A stretch of 12,855 nt of DNA from an uncultured Collinsella sp. (GCA_900548515.1 URKU01000053.1:1-12855); one strand, 5' to 3'; shown: positions 1 through 6,302, counted from the first letter of the stretch. The notes: generated by a model from the letters alone, not told the origin. Program-made: numbers and translations.

Positions 1-838
1 CGCCCCTGCGGTCGCTCTCCCCGCTGGAGTGCTCGGAGGGCGTCAGGCCGACCCATGCGGCGAACGACCGGGCGTTCCCGAACCTCGAGAACTCGCCGGC
101 CTCGAACACGAGGTCGGCGGCCGTCGCGGTGTCGACGCCCTTGAGGCAGCGCAGGGAGTCGACCCTCCTCCTCCACCTGGGCTTGCGGGCCTCGGCCTCG
201 ACGAGCCCCTCGAGCCTCGCCTTCTCCTCCGCCGCCCGCCTGACCGCGTCGACGTAGTAGGCGAGCACCTCCTCGTCGGCCCCCTCCGCGAACCTAATCG
301 ACTCGATCCAGGACCAGTGCGCCCGGGTCCAGTTGCCCTTCCTGCGGCCGGTGGGCGTCCTCTCGTCGAAGGCGAGCCCGTGCCTGAGCAGGAACTTGGA
401 GAGCCGCTGCTTCGAGCGCGAGAGGTCGTCCCTCGCGTCCTCGAGCGCCCTGGTCAGGTCGCGGGCGGCCTCGCACTCGTCGTCGGGGACCCACACCTCG
501 ACCACGTTGCCGACCGACAGCATGCGGGCGAGGAACTCGGCGTCGTTGCGGTCGTTCTTCCTGCGCCTGTCCGCGCTGGGCTTGATCATCTTCGAGACGG
601 CGCCGACCACGCAGTCGACCCCGAGGCCGGAGAGCCTCTTCTGCAGGTCGAACCCCGTGACCCCGGACTCGTACACGCACTTGGCCTTTGGGTCCACGGA
701 CCGCACCCACCCCGCGACGGCGCCGGCGTCGTAGCCGAAGGTCGCGCAGCGCGCCTCCCCGGTCATGACGTCGAGGGAGACTGCCTTTATCGAGCGGGCG
801 TGGACGTCGAGGCCGACGAAGGTGGTAGTATCGAGCAT
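1..838 (-). CDS. IS110-family transposase (DEDD recombinase), 3' part cut off by window edge
   Basis: This gene catalyses excision and insertion of its own insertion sequence. The minus strand reads open for 279 codons from ATG at 838 to the window edge without a stop, so the C-terminus is missing. The start is supported by an AAGGGG Shine-Dalgarno (plus-strand CCCCTT, 844-849) five bases upstream. The N-terminal RuvC-like domain shows the DEDD residues of the family: D11 in GLDVHARS, E57 in YESGV, and D96 and D99 in NDRNDAEF. A helical middle (about 115-215) leads into the C-terminal transposase_20 segment, where LKGVDTATAADLVFEAG and FAAWVGLTPSEHSSG are visible near the edge. The conserved Ser lies in that C-terminal domain, but its environment is only partly covered here. 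IS110 enzymes of the IS621 type are guided by a bridge RNA encoded in the non-coding end; the matching end lies at 839 and beyond. The family call is very secure; whether the full element is intact cannot be judged. Confidence 0.95.
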   Translation of the reverse strand, partial: MLDTTTFVGLDVHARSIKAVSLDVMTGEARCATFGYDAGAVAGWVRSVDPKAKCVYESGVTGFDLQKRLSGLGVDCVVGAVSKMIKPSADRRRKNDRNDAEFLARMLSVGNVVEVWVPDDECEAARDLTRALEDARDDLSRSKQRLSKFLLRHGLAFDERTPTGRRKGNWTRAHWSWIESIRFAEGADEEVLAYYVDAVRRAAEEKARLEGLVEAEARKPRWRRRVDSLRCLKGVDTATAADLVFEAGEFSRFGNARSFAAWVGLTPSEHSSGESDRRG

Positions 839-840
839 GG

Positions 841-934
841 GAGCCCCTTCCATGAATGCGGCGTGGCCGCCGCGGCTGAATTAGACACTCACCATTGTCG
901 GCCTAATCCGCGGTCTTTCATGCAGCAGGGGCTC
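841..934 (-). other. Long imperfect hairpin in IS110 non-coding end; candidate bridge-RNA region and RBS sequestration
   Basis: Four nested stems are visible: GAGCCCC (841-847) with GGGGCTC (928-934); CATGAA (851-856) with TTCATG (917-922); CCGCGG (870-875) with CCGCGG (908-913); and ATTAG (880-884) with CTAAT (903-907). The apical loop is 885-902. Internal loops occur on both sides, and a local alternative hairpin GCGGC/GCCGC lies at 858-870. In IS110-group elements the bridge RNA is encoded upstream of the transposase, which matches this position and strand. The outer stem also covers the transposase Shine-Dalgarno. The structure is seen directly; the RNA assignment is inference. Confidence 0.6.
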
Positions 935-975
935 TCAATGTTTTTATGTCCTGCTCATATCGTCTGTGCCGGCAG

Positions 976-1060
976 TAAGGGACAGTCCCCAAGTGCCAAG
1001 TGCCGCATCTGTCCCCTTTGCACCAAAATGGTGCAGATTAACCTGTCCCCAATGCACCAA
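976..1060. repeat. Cluster of GGGACAG/CTGTCCCC repeats beside the IS110 end
   Basis: The cluster contains GGGACAG at 979-985, fused to TCCCC to form an imperfect palindrome, and CTGTCCCC at 1009-1016 and 1043-1050. The last two belong to a 16-bp direct repeat, CTGTCCCCTTTGCACC (1009-1024) and CTGTCCCCAATGCACC (1043-1058), matching at 14 of 16. Between them TGCACCA/TGGTGCA (1019-1025 and 1029-1035) forms a 7-bp stem with an AAA loop. The core matches repeats at 2919-2985, 6946-6958, 10319-10331 and 12667-12679. Confidence 0.75.
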
Positions 1061-1085
1061 GCGTGCCGCGGGGGCTGCGTTGTGA

Positions 1086-1091
1086 CACAAT
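1086..1091 (+). promoter_or_regulatory. Possible -10 element (CACAAT) of the foldase gene
   Basis: CACAAT lies 36 bases before the ATG at 1127, inside GTGACACAATGG. Nearly the same string occurs before the gene at 6303, and TACAAT precedes the genes at 3102 and 8380 at similar distances. No convincing -35 is visible, so this is a weak call. Confidence 0.3.
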
Positions 1092-1126
1092 GGCGTTTGT
1101 TCGATTCGTTATGCGAAAGGCCAACT

Positions 1127-2347
1127 ATGGCAAATAAGAAAAAGAACTCCGAGGCCGCGCCGACGCCCGAGCAGCAGGCTCGCGCTGCCTCCAGCTCTCG
1201 CAAGAAGCAGCGCAAGACATACGTGTCTAAGACCGTCAAGATCGTCCTGGTGGTCATCGGCGTGCTGGCAATGCTGCTTTCCGTCTCGGCGATGGCGTGC
1301 TCCGGCCTTATGTCGCAGGCCGAGGACACCTCGGGCTACAAGCTGACCGGCGGTGTCGCTGCTACTATCAACGGCACCAACCTCACCGAGGACACCGTGA
1401 CCAAGCAGATCATGAGCATGCGTACGTCCTACGGCTACACCAAGGACAAGGACTGGGCACAGTACCTGGTCGACAACGACCTCACGCCCAAGAAGTACCG
1501 CAAGCAGCTTATCGACTCCTACACGCAACAGATTCTGCTTCAACAGGCACAGAAGGAGAACGGCGTGACGGTGTCGGACGAGGAGGTCGAGAAGGCTTGG
1601 AAGGACGCGTGCAAGAGCGCGGGCGGTGCCAAGGCCTTTAAGAAGACCCTCAAGACCTACGGCTATACCGAGGACACCTACAAGGACTCACTCAAGGAGA
1701 GTCTGGCGCAGCAGAAACTCAAGGATGCCGTCGCGCCCACGAGCAAGCCCAAGGACAGCGAGATTGTCGATTACATCAACGAAAACCTGTCCAGCTACAA
1801 CGACGCCCGCCGCTCGTCGAACATCCTGATCAAGGTTGATTCCGACGCTTCCGACGAGGACAAGGCTGCCGCCAAGGCCAAGGCACAGGAGTGCCTGGAC
1901 AAGATCAACTCCGGTGAGCTGAGCTTTGAGGACGCCGTTGAGCAGTACTCCGAGGACACCGGTTCCAAGGAGAAGAAGGGCGATGTGGGCTGGGATAAGC
2001 TCACCACTTTCGTCGACAGCTACCAGACGGCGCTCGAGGGACTCAACAAGGGCGACGTGAGCGAAGTCGTCGAGTCGACCTATGGCTACCACATCATCAA
2101 GTGCACCGACTACTTCCATGTCGATAATCAGGTTGATGACATTAAGCAGGTGCCCAAGGACATCAAGAAGTATGTTTCCAACGTGGTGAAGACGCAGGCG
2201 GCCAGTACTGCATACAGCGAGTGGCTGGAGCAGTACAAGAAGGACGCCGACATCACCGTTAACCCCATGCCCAAGGACGTGCCGTACAACGTCAGCCTGA
2301 AGGACGTCACCAAGAGTTCGACCGACGATTCGTCGACGACTGAGTAA
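1127..2347 (+). CDS. Membrane-anchored PrsA/SurA-like peptidyl-prolyl isomerase (parvulin foldase)
   Basis: This is an extracytoplasmic folding factor of 406 residues. The ATG at 1127 follows AAAGG (1116-1120) at six bases. The open frame runs further upstream, but there it is antisense to the transposase and crosses non-coding repeats. Residues 1-36 are hydrophilic and Lys/Arg-rich. Residues 37-57 are hydrophobic and end in AMAC58, so the protein is either a signal-anchored membrane protein or a lipoprotein with a weak lipobox. A SurA_N-like helical region spans about 75-200. The parvulin rotamase domain spans about 229-330, with EQYSEDTGSKEKKGDVGW, LNKGDVSEVV and STYGYHIIK as family landmarks. 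The His usually found in the first strand (SHIL) is Asn232 here (SNIL), whereas H322 is kept. The C-terminal tail is rich in Ser, Thr and Asp. It is followed by yqeY after a 54-bp gap, probably in one transcript. Its clients are probably secreted and wall proteins, which is inference from the family. Confidence 0.9.
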   Translation: MANKKKNSEAAPTPEQQARAASSSRKKQRKTYVSKTVKIVLVVIGVLAMLLSVSAMACSGLMSQAEDTSGYKLTGGVAATINGTNLTEDTVTKQIMSMRTSYGYTKDKDWAQYLVDNDLTPKKYRKQLIDSYTQQILLQQAQKENGVTVSDEEVEKAWKDACKSAGGAKAFKKTLKTYGYTEDTYKDSLKESLAQQKLKDAVAPTSKPKDSEIVDYINENLSSYNDARRSSNILIKVDSDASDEDKAAAKAKAQECLDKINSGELSFEDAVEQYSEDTGSKEKKGDVGWDKLTTFVDSYQTALEGLNKGDVSEVVESTYGYHIIKCTDYFHVDNQVDDIKQVPKDIKKYVSNVVKTQAASTAYSEWLEQYKKDADITVNPMPKDVPYNVSLKDVTKSSTDDSSTTE

Positions 2348-2352
2348 TCATG

Positions 2353-2378
2353 GGGCGGTACTCGTGCGAGTGCCGCCC
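2353..2378 (+). other. Intercistronic hairpin between foldase and yqeY genes
   Basis: GGGCGGTACTC (2353-2363) pairs with GAGTGCCGCCC (2368-2378), giving 11 bp with one G-U pair and a 4-base loop. No T-run follows (the next bases are ACGCTATT), so it is not a classic terminator. It may attenuate read-through, act as an mRNA processing site or protect the upstream 3' end. Confidence 0.55.
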
Positions 2379-2401
2379 ACGCTATTAGAGAGGATTTGCA
2401 G

Positions 2402-2845
2402 ATGACCAACGAAGAGCTGCAGAAGGAAATGATCGCGGCCATGAAGGCCAAGGACAAGGTTCGCCTGTCTATCATTCGCCAGGTTAAGGCCGAGGTGAAG
2501 AACATCGAGGTTAACGAGCGCCGCGACGTGACCGAGGAAGACGTCAACAGCATGATCAAGCGTCTGATTAAGCAGACGAGCGAGACGCTGGAGATGTCCA
2601 TTAAGGCCGGTACCGACCAGGAGCGTACCGACAACCTGACCGAGCAGGTCAAGATTCTGGAGAGCCTGCTGCCCGCGCAGGTTTCGGGCGAGGAGCTCGA
2701 GGCTCTGATCGAGCAGGTCATCGCCGAGCTGGGTGCCACGTCCAAGAAGCAGATGGGCCAGGTTATGGGCGCACTCGGCAAGGCCACCGGCGGCAACTTC
2801 GACAAGCCGGCAGCAGCAAAGATCGTCGGCGCAAAGCTTGCGTAG
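2402..2845 (+). CDS. yqeY: YqeY / GatB-like domain protein
   Basis: This 147-residue protein matches the usual length of the YqeY family, which resembles the tRNA-binding tail domain of GatB, a subunit of the Asp/Glu-tRNA amidotransferase. Its biochemical role is not established. Diagnostic segments are KDKVRLSIIRQVKAEVKN (about 17-34), ILESLLPAQVSGEELEALI (about 84-102), and the C-terminal QMGQVMGALGKATGG before the closing helix. The start is ATG 2402, placed 7 bases after AGAGAGGA (2387-2394); a TTG two codons earlier is too close to that site. It is probably co-transcribed with the foldase gene and followed by a clear terminator. It contains no membrane segments and should be cytosolic. 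Confidence 0.93.
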   Translation: MTNEELQKEMIAAMKAKDKVRLSIIRQVKAEVKNIEVNERRDVTEEDVNSMIKRLIKQTSETLEMSIKAGTDQERTDNLTEQVKILESLLPAQVSGEELEALIEQVIAELGATSKKQMGQVMGALGKATGGNFDKPAAAKIVGAKLA

Positions 2846-2873
2846 GGGCCGAGCGGTACATAGTTGATGTTGA

Positions 2874-2905
2874 GGGGCGTGGCCGTCATGGTCGCGCCCC
2901 TTTTT
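2874..2905 (+). terminator. Rho-independent terminator after yqeY
   Basis: GGGGCGTGGCC (2874-2884) pairs with GGTCGCGCCCC (2890-2900) over 11 bp with two G-U pairs and a 5-base loop. TTTTT follows directly at 2901-2905. Confidence 0.9.
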
Positions 2906-2918
2906 GCTGGGCTGGGCA

Positions 2919-2985
2919 CTCATTGGGGACAGACTTAAATGAGTACCCAATGGGCAGGTACTCATTTAAGTCTGTCCCCAATGAG
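2919..2985. repeat. Perfect 29-bp inverted repeat carrying GGGGACAG cores
   Basis: Arms 2919-2947 and 2957-2985 are exact reverse complements, separated by the 9-base loop 2948-2956. Each arm holds one core: GGGGACAG in the left arm and CTGTCCCC in the right. The outer end of each arm is CTCATT/AATGAG and the inner end AGTACC/GGTACT. It lies between the yqeY terminator and the transporter promoter, with no T-run. It fits a REPIN-like mobile hairpin of the same family as the other GGGGACAG elements. Confidence 0.85.
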
Positions 2986-3060
2986 CGCCAACGAGTGGGT
3001 TAAAGGTTGCGGGTTCTTTACGGGAATGTAGTGTGGGCTGCGGAAACGCGGTTCTTTCCG

Positions 3061-3066
3061 TACAAT
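3061..3066 (+). promoter_or_regulatory. Probable -10 box (TACAAT) of the amino-acid transporter operon
   Basis: TACAAT matches the sigma-70 consensus at 5 of 6 positions and lies 35 bases before the ATG at 3102. The region 17 bases further up (CTGCGG, 3038-3043) is a poor -35. The same hexamer precedes the LuxR-type gene on the other strand. Confidence 0.5.
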
Positions 3067-3101
3067 AGTTCAACTCGTGTAAACGCAGGGAAGGGACATT
3101 C

Positions 3102-3833
3102 ATGGCAGACATGATCGAGATCAAGCATCTCAACAAGTACTTTGGCGACCTGCATGTGCTCAAAGATATCAATCTCACCGTCAAGCGCGGCGAGAAGCTC
3201 GTAATGATCGGGCCTTCCGGCTCGGGTAAGTCGACGCTCATCCGTTGCGTCGATTATCTGGAGGAGCCCACGTCGGGCGAGGTCGTCATCGACGGTACGC
3301 CGCTCACCAAAAAGAATCACCTGGAGATGGCTCGCAAGTACAGCTCCATGGTGTTTCAGCAGTTCAACCTGTATCCCAACATGACGGTGCTGGGCAACCT
3401 GACGCTCGCACCCATCAAGCTGCAAAAGAAGAGCAAGGAGGAGGCGACCGAGATCGCCATCGCCGCGCTCAAGCGCGTCGGCATGGCGCATAAGGCTGGC
3501 GAGTATCCGCAGAATCTCTCGGGAGGTCAGCAGCAGCGCATCGCCATCGCCCGTGCCCTGTGCACCAAGCAGCCTATCATCCTGTTTGACGAGCCGACCT
3601 CGGCGCTCGACCCCGAGATGGTCCAGGAGGTTCTGGACGTTATGATTGAGCTCGCGCAGGAGGACATCACCATGATCTGCGTGACGCACGAGATGGGCTT
3701 TGCGCGCCAGGTGGCCGACCGCGTCATCTTTATGGAGGACGGCCGCATCCTGGAGGAGGGCACGCCCGAGCACTTCTTCGATAACCCCGAGAACCCGCGT
3801 TGCCGCGAGTTCCTGTCCAAGATTCTGCACTAG
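3102..3833 (+). CDS. Polar amino-acid ABC importer, ATP-binding protein (GlnQ/GluA type)
   Basis: This cytosolic ATPase energises amino-acid import. Its 243 residues fit the family. All nucleotide-binding motifs are intact: Walker A GPSGSGKST (37-45), Q-loop Q86 in VFQQFNLYPN, signature LSGGQQQR (139-146), Walker B ILFDE (160-164, catalytic E164), D-loop SALD (167-170) and switch H196 in VTHEMGF. QFNLYPNMTVLGN and MEDGRILEEGTPEHFF are typical of the polar amino-acid subfamily. The start at ATG 3102 follows GGGAAGGGA (3088-3096). It is the first gene of a four-gene operon ordered ATPase, binding protein, permease, permease, as in actinobacterial gluABCD. The substrate cannot be read from this subunit. 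Confidence 0.96.
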   Translation: MADMIEIKHLNKYFGDLHVLKDINLTVKRGEKLVMIGPSGSGKSTLIRCVDYLEEPTSGEVVIDGTPLTKKNHLEMARKYSSMVFQQFNLYPNMTVLGNLTLAPIKLQKKSKEEATEIAIAALKRVGMAHKAGEYPQNLSGGQQQRIAIARALCTKQPIILFDEPTSALDPEMVQEVLDVMIELAQEDITMICVTHEMGFARQVADRVIFMEDGRILEEGTPEHFFDNPENPRCREFLSKILH

Positions 3834-3841
3834 GCGCGGTG

Positions 3842-4717
3842 ATGGACATGACGGATATGACGAGGGCGGCCGTGTCACGCCGTCACTTTTTGCAGCTGGC
3901 TGGCGCCGGCATGCTCGCGCTGACGGGGACCGCGCTTACCGGTTGCGGCAACTCCACCAGCGGTGAGGGCTCCGACAAGGGGTCCAAGCTTGCGGCCATT
4001 AAGTCGCGTGGCCATCTGAATGCCGGCGTTAAGAAGGATGTTCCCGGCTACGGCTATTACGACACCGCCAAGGGCCGCTTTGAGGGCATGGAAGTCGATT
4101 TGTGCTACCAGATTGCCGCTGCTGTCTTTGGCGTGAGCTACAAGGAGGCCCGCGCCAAAGAGCTTGTCGAGTTTACCGACGTAACGCCCAAGACGCGCGG
4201 CCCGCTGATCGATAACGGCCAGCTCGATGTGGTCGCGGCGACCTACACCATCACCGACGAGCGCAAGAAGAGCTGGGATTTCTCGACGCCGTACCGCACC
4301 GACTACGTGGGACTCATGGTCAAGAAGCGTTCGGGCTTTACTTCGATTGAGGATCTGGACGGCAAGGTCATTGGCGTGAGCCAGGGTGCTACCACGCAGG
4401 GCCTGATCGAGCAGATGATCAAGGACAACGGCTTTAGCTGCAAGCCCGAGTTTAGGGCCTTTAGCGGCTACCCCATCATCAAGAGTTCGCTCGACGCCGG
4501 CAATATCGACGTCTTTGCCATGGACCGCTCCACGCTGGCCGGTTACATGAACGAGACCGTTGAGCTGCTGCAGCCCGAGGTTAAGTTTGGCGAGCAGGGC
4601 TACGGCGTGGCGACCAAGAAGGGCTGCGACCTTTCGGCCGCGGTCGATCAGGTGATTTGCGATCGCCTGGCCGACGGCTGGCTCGACCAAGAGGTCAAGA
4701 CCTGGGGTCTTGTATAG
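3842..4717 (+). CDS. Amino-acid ABC transporter substrate-binding lipoprotein, PEB1a-like (probably aspartate/glutamate)
   Basis: This extracellular, lipid-anchored solute receptor has 291 residues from ATG 3842, which sits eight bases after the ATPase stop; in-frame ATGs at 3848 and 3857 are alternatives. The leader has a twin-arginine motif, SRRHFLQ (12-18), and a lipobox LTGC with the lipidated Cys at 35, so it is probably exported folded by Tat and then lipidated. The rest is a type II periplasmic-binding fold (SBP_bac_3). KTRGPLIDNG (117-126), ATYTITDERK (133-142), DFSTPYR (146-152), VSQGATTQG and FAMDRS (225-230) resemble the Campylobacter aspartate/glutamate receptor PEB1a. R119 and D228 occupy positions expected to hold the ligand's carboxylate and amino groups. 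The substrate call is inference from these motifs. Confidence 0.92.
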   Translation: MDMTDMTRAAVSRRHFLQLAGAGMLALTGTALTGCGNSTSGEGSDKGSKLAAIKSRGHLNAGVKKDVPGYGYYDTAKGRFEGMEVDLCYQIAAAVFGVSYKEARAKELVEFTDVTPKTRGPLIDNGQLDVVAATYTITDERKKSWDFSTPYRTDYVGLMVKKRSGFTSIEDLDGKVIGVSQGATTQGLIEQMIKDNGFSCKPEFRAFSGYPIIKSSLDAGNIDVFAMDRSTLAGYMNETVELLQPEVKFGEQGYGVATKKGCDLSAAVDQVICDRLADGWLDQEVKTWGLV

Positions 4718-4742
4718 GCGCATCGTCCAAGGAAGGAATCAA

Positions 4743-5489
4743 ATGCTCGAAGGATTATTTGACGCCGACCGTTGGTCGACGACATTTCAAAACATGGGGC
4801 CCTTCTGGGAGGGCTTTGGCGTGACGCTGCAAGTGGTCGTTGCCGGTCTGCTGCTGTCGCTGGTGCTGGGCACGCTGCTGGGCGTGTTCTCTACCACTCG
4901 CTCGCGCGTGCTGCGCGCCATAAGCCGCGTGTACGTGGAGTTTTACCAGAACACCCCGTTGCCCGTGCAGGTGCTCTTTATGTACATGGCCGGTCCGCAG
5001 TTTTTGCAGGCCATAACTGGTGCCGACCAGCCGGTGCGCATCGCGCCGTTCGTGCTGGGCTTCTTGGGCGTGGGCCTGTATCACGCGGCCTACATTTCGG
5101 AGGTCATCCGCACCGGTATCGAGGCGGTCCCGCGCGGTCAGATGGAAGCGGCCCAGAGCCAGGGCTTCACCCGTGCGCAGGCGTACTGGTACATCGTGCT
5201 GCCCCAGACGTTCAAGATCATTCTGCCGCCGCTGTGTAACCAGGCGCTCAATCTGGTCAAGAACACGTCGGTGCTGGCGCTTGTGGCCGGCGGCGACCTT
5301 ATGTACCGTTCCGACAACTTTGTGAGTCTGTACGGTTACCTGCAGGGATACATCGTCTGCTGTCTTATGTACTTCATCATCTGCTTTCCGCTCGCCATGC
5401 TGGTGCAGTGGCTCGAGCGCCGCTCCAAGGAGCGTCCGCGCGGCGTGAGCCTGGCCGAGCTGGGGCTCGACAACGTAGAGGAGGCCTAG
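4743..5489 (+). CDS. Amino-acid ABC transporter permease (HisM/GluC type)
   Basis: This is one half of the membrane channel of the importer, 248 residues. ATG 4743 follows AAGGAAGGA (4729-4737), and the open frame upstream of it overlaps the binding-protein stop. Hydrophobic segments include about 27-50, 72-90, 100-118, 158-185 and 205-228, consistent with a BPD_transp_1 five-helix core. The EAA loop that docks on the ATPase reads PRGQMEAAQSQGF (130-142), followed by IVLPQ (151-155). ENTPLPVQ-type sequence (YQNTPLPVQ, 68-76) marks the polar amino-acid subfamily. The basic and acidic C-terminus from about 233 is cytosolic. The next permease begins 3 bases after the stop, which suggests coupled translation. 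Confidence 0.95.
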   Translation: MLEGLFDADRWSTTFQNMGPFWEGFGVTLQVVVAGLLLSLVLGTLLGVFSTTRSRVLRAISRVYVEFYQNTPLPVQVLFMYMAGPQFLQAITGADQPVRIAPFVLGFLGVGLYHAAYISEVIRTGIEAVPRGQMEAAQSQGFTRAQAYWYIVLPQTFKIILPPLCNQALNLVKNTSVLALVAGGDLMYRSDNFVSLYGYLQGYIVCCLMYFIICFPLAMLVQWLERRSKERPRGVSLAELGLDNVEEA

Positions 5490-5492
5490 CGC

Positions 5493-6131
5493 ATGGAAAT
5501 CTTCAACGCGACCAACCTGCTCTACATTTGGGGCGGCTTTGTTAAGACAATCGAGATCTCGGCGCTGTCGATTTTTTTCTCGCTCATCTTTGGCACGGTG
5601 CTGGCGCTCGTTAAGAGCTATGCGCCCCGCCCGTTCCGTATTTTGGTGAGCGCCTATATCGAGCTGTTCCGCTGCACGCCGAACCTGCTGTGGATCCTGT
5701 TTATCTACTTTACGGTGCAGGGTTTGGACATTGTGATTTCGACCATCGCCTTCACGCTGTTTACCAGCGCTGTTATGGCCGAGATTGTGCGCGGCGGCCT
5801 CAACTCGATTCCGCGCGGTCAGTTTGAGGCAGCGCAGAGCCAGGGCTTCGGCTTCTTTGCCACCATGCGCTACATCATTCTGCCGCAGACATTTAAGACG
5901 ATCATTCCGGCGCTGTTTAGCCAGTGCACGACCGTCATCAAGGACAGTTCGTATCTTTCGGGCATCAACGTGGCCGAGCTCATGTACACGGCAAACGTCG
6001 TGATGGCACATGCAATCGACCTATCGCAGGTGCTCATGCTCTACGGTCTGGTGTTTGCAATGTACTTTGCGCTCAACTTTGGCATTTCGCTGCTGGTCCG
6101 CGCATATCAGCGCCGCATCGTAGCCGCATAG
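5493..6131 (+). CDS. Amino-acid ABC transporter permease (second subunit, GluD type)
   Basis: This second permease of the heterodimeric channel has 212 residues. Its ribosome site GAGGAGG (5478-5484) lies inside the last codons of the preceding permease, and only three bases separate the genes. The BPD_transp_1 core shows hydrophobic segments at about 20-42, 63-92, 130-150 and 180-205. The EAA loop is PRGQFEAAQSQGF (107-119), followed by YIILPQ, which mirrors the first permease and shows an old duplication. The usual G-T-P-L-x-x-Q motif appears as CTPNLLW (61-67). This is the last gene of the operon. No terminator with a T-run follows; a long nested hairpin begins one base after the stop. Confidence 0.95.
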   Translation: MEIFNATNLLYIWGGFVKTIEISALSIFFSLIFGTVLALVKSYAPRPFRILVSAYIELFRCTPNLLWILFIYFTVQGLDIVISTIAFTLFTSAVMAEIVRGGLNSIPRGQFEAAQSQGFGFFATMRYIILPQTFKTIIPALFSQCTTVIKDSSYLSGINVAELMYTANVVMAHAIDLSQVLMLYGLVFAMYFALNFGISLLVRAYQRRIVAA

Positions 6132-6237
6132 TCCTGCTTCCCCAAGCACGGCACCTTGCCCCTCAATCGTCGCTTGCGTACATTTAGTACGCGGCGCTCC
6201 TCTTTCGGGGCAATCTGCCGCACTTGGGAAACCAGGA
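6132..6237. repeat. 106-nt nested hairpin after the transporter operon (structured RNA or MITE-like element)
   Basis: Five nested stems are seen: TCCTG/CAGGA (6132-6136, 6233-6237), CCCAAG/CTTGGG (6141-6146, 6223-6228), CGGCA/TGCCG (6149-6153, 6216-6220), TTGCCCC/GGGGCAA (6156-6162, 6207-6213) and GCGTAC/GTACGC (6176-6181, 6187-6192), with the apical loop ATTTA. No T-run follows. It may be a dispersed repeat, a 3'-end stabiliser or a small RNA. It has no GGGGACAG core, so it is a separate family. Confidence 0.65.
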
Positions 6238-6246
6238 CGGCCGTAA

Positions 6247-6258
6247 GTGACAAAATGG
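6247..6258 (+). promoter_or_regulatory. Possible promoter element GTGACAAAATGG before the kinase-like gene
   Basis: This 12-mer differs at one base from GTGACACAATGG at 1082-1093 before the foldase gene. CAAAAT within it could serve as a -10 box. It lies 44 bases before the ATG at 6303. No -35 is evident. Confidence 0.25.
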
Positions 6259-6302
6259 GAATCAGGAATCGCCTTTTTCTCATTTGTTAGAAAGGAATCG
6301 CG

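Larger units (their letters stand above)
1..975 (-). mobile_element. IS110-family insertion sequence, left (CDS-upstream) part; outer boundary uncertain
   Basis: The element comprises the transposase gene and its upstream non-coding end. IS110 elements usually lack clear terminal inverted repeats and often make no target duplication, so the exact end cannot be read. The structured non-coding DNA stops at about 934, and the host-type GGGACAG repeats begin at about 976, so the boundary probably falls between these points. The other end lies outside the window. Confidence 0.6.

Noticed and set aside
294..734. Other open frames inside the transposase region on both strands
   Set aside because: They are Arg/Gly-rich shadow frames of GC-rich DNA; only the minus-strand frame from 838 shows IS110 motifs.
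29..1126. Upstream extension of the foldase reading frame
   Set aside because: This stretch is antisense to the IS110 transposase and crosses the non-coding IS end and repeats. The real start at 1127 has a ribosome site and the expected membrane anchor follows.
2348..2965. Minus-strand open frames opposite yqeY
   Set aside because: They overlap a well-supported yqeY gene, its terminator and the inverted repeat, and show no recognisable domain.
4755..6011. Long minus-strand open frame opposite the permeases
   Set aside because: It is a His/Arg/Gln-rich shadow of two permeases with unambiguous motifs on the plus strand.
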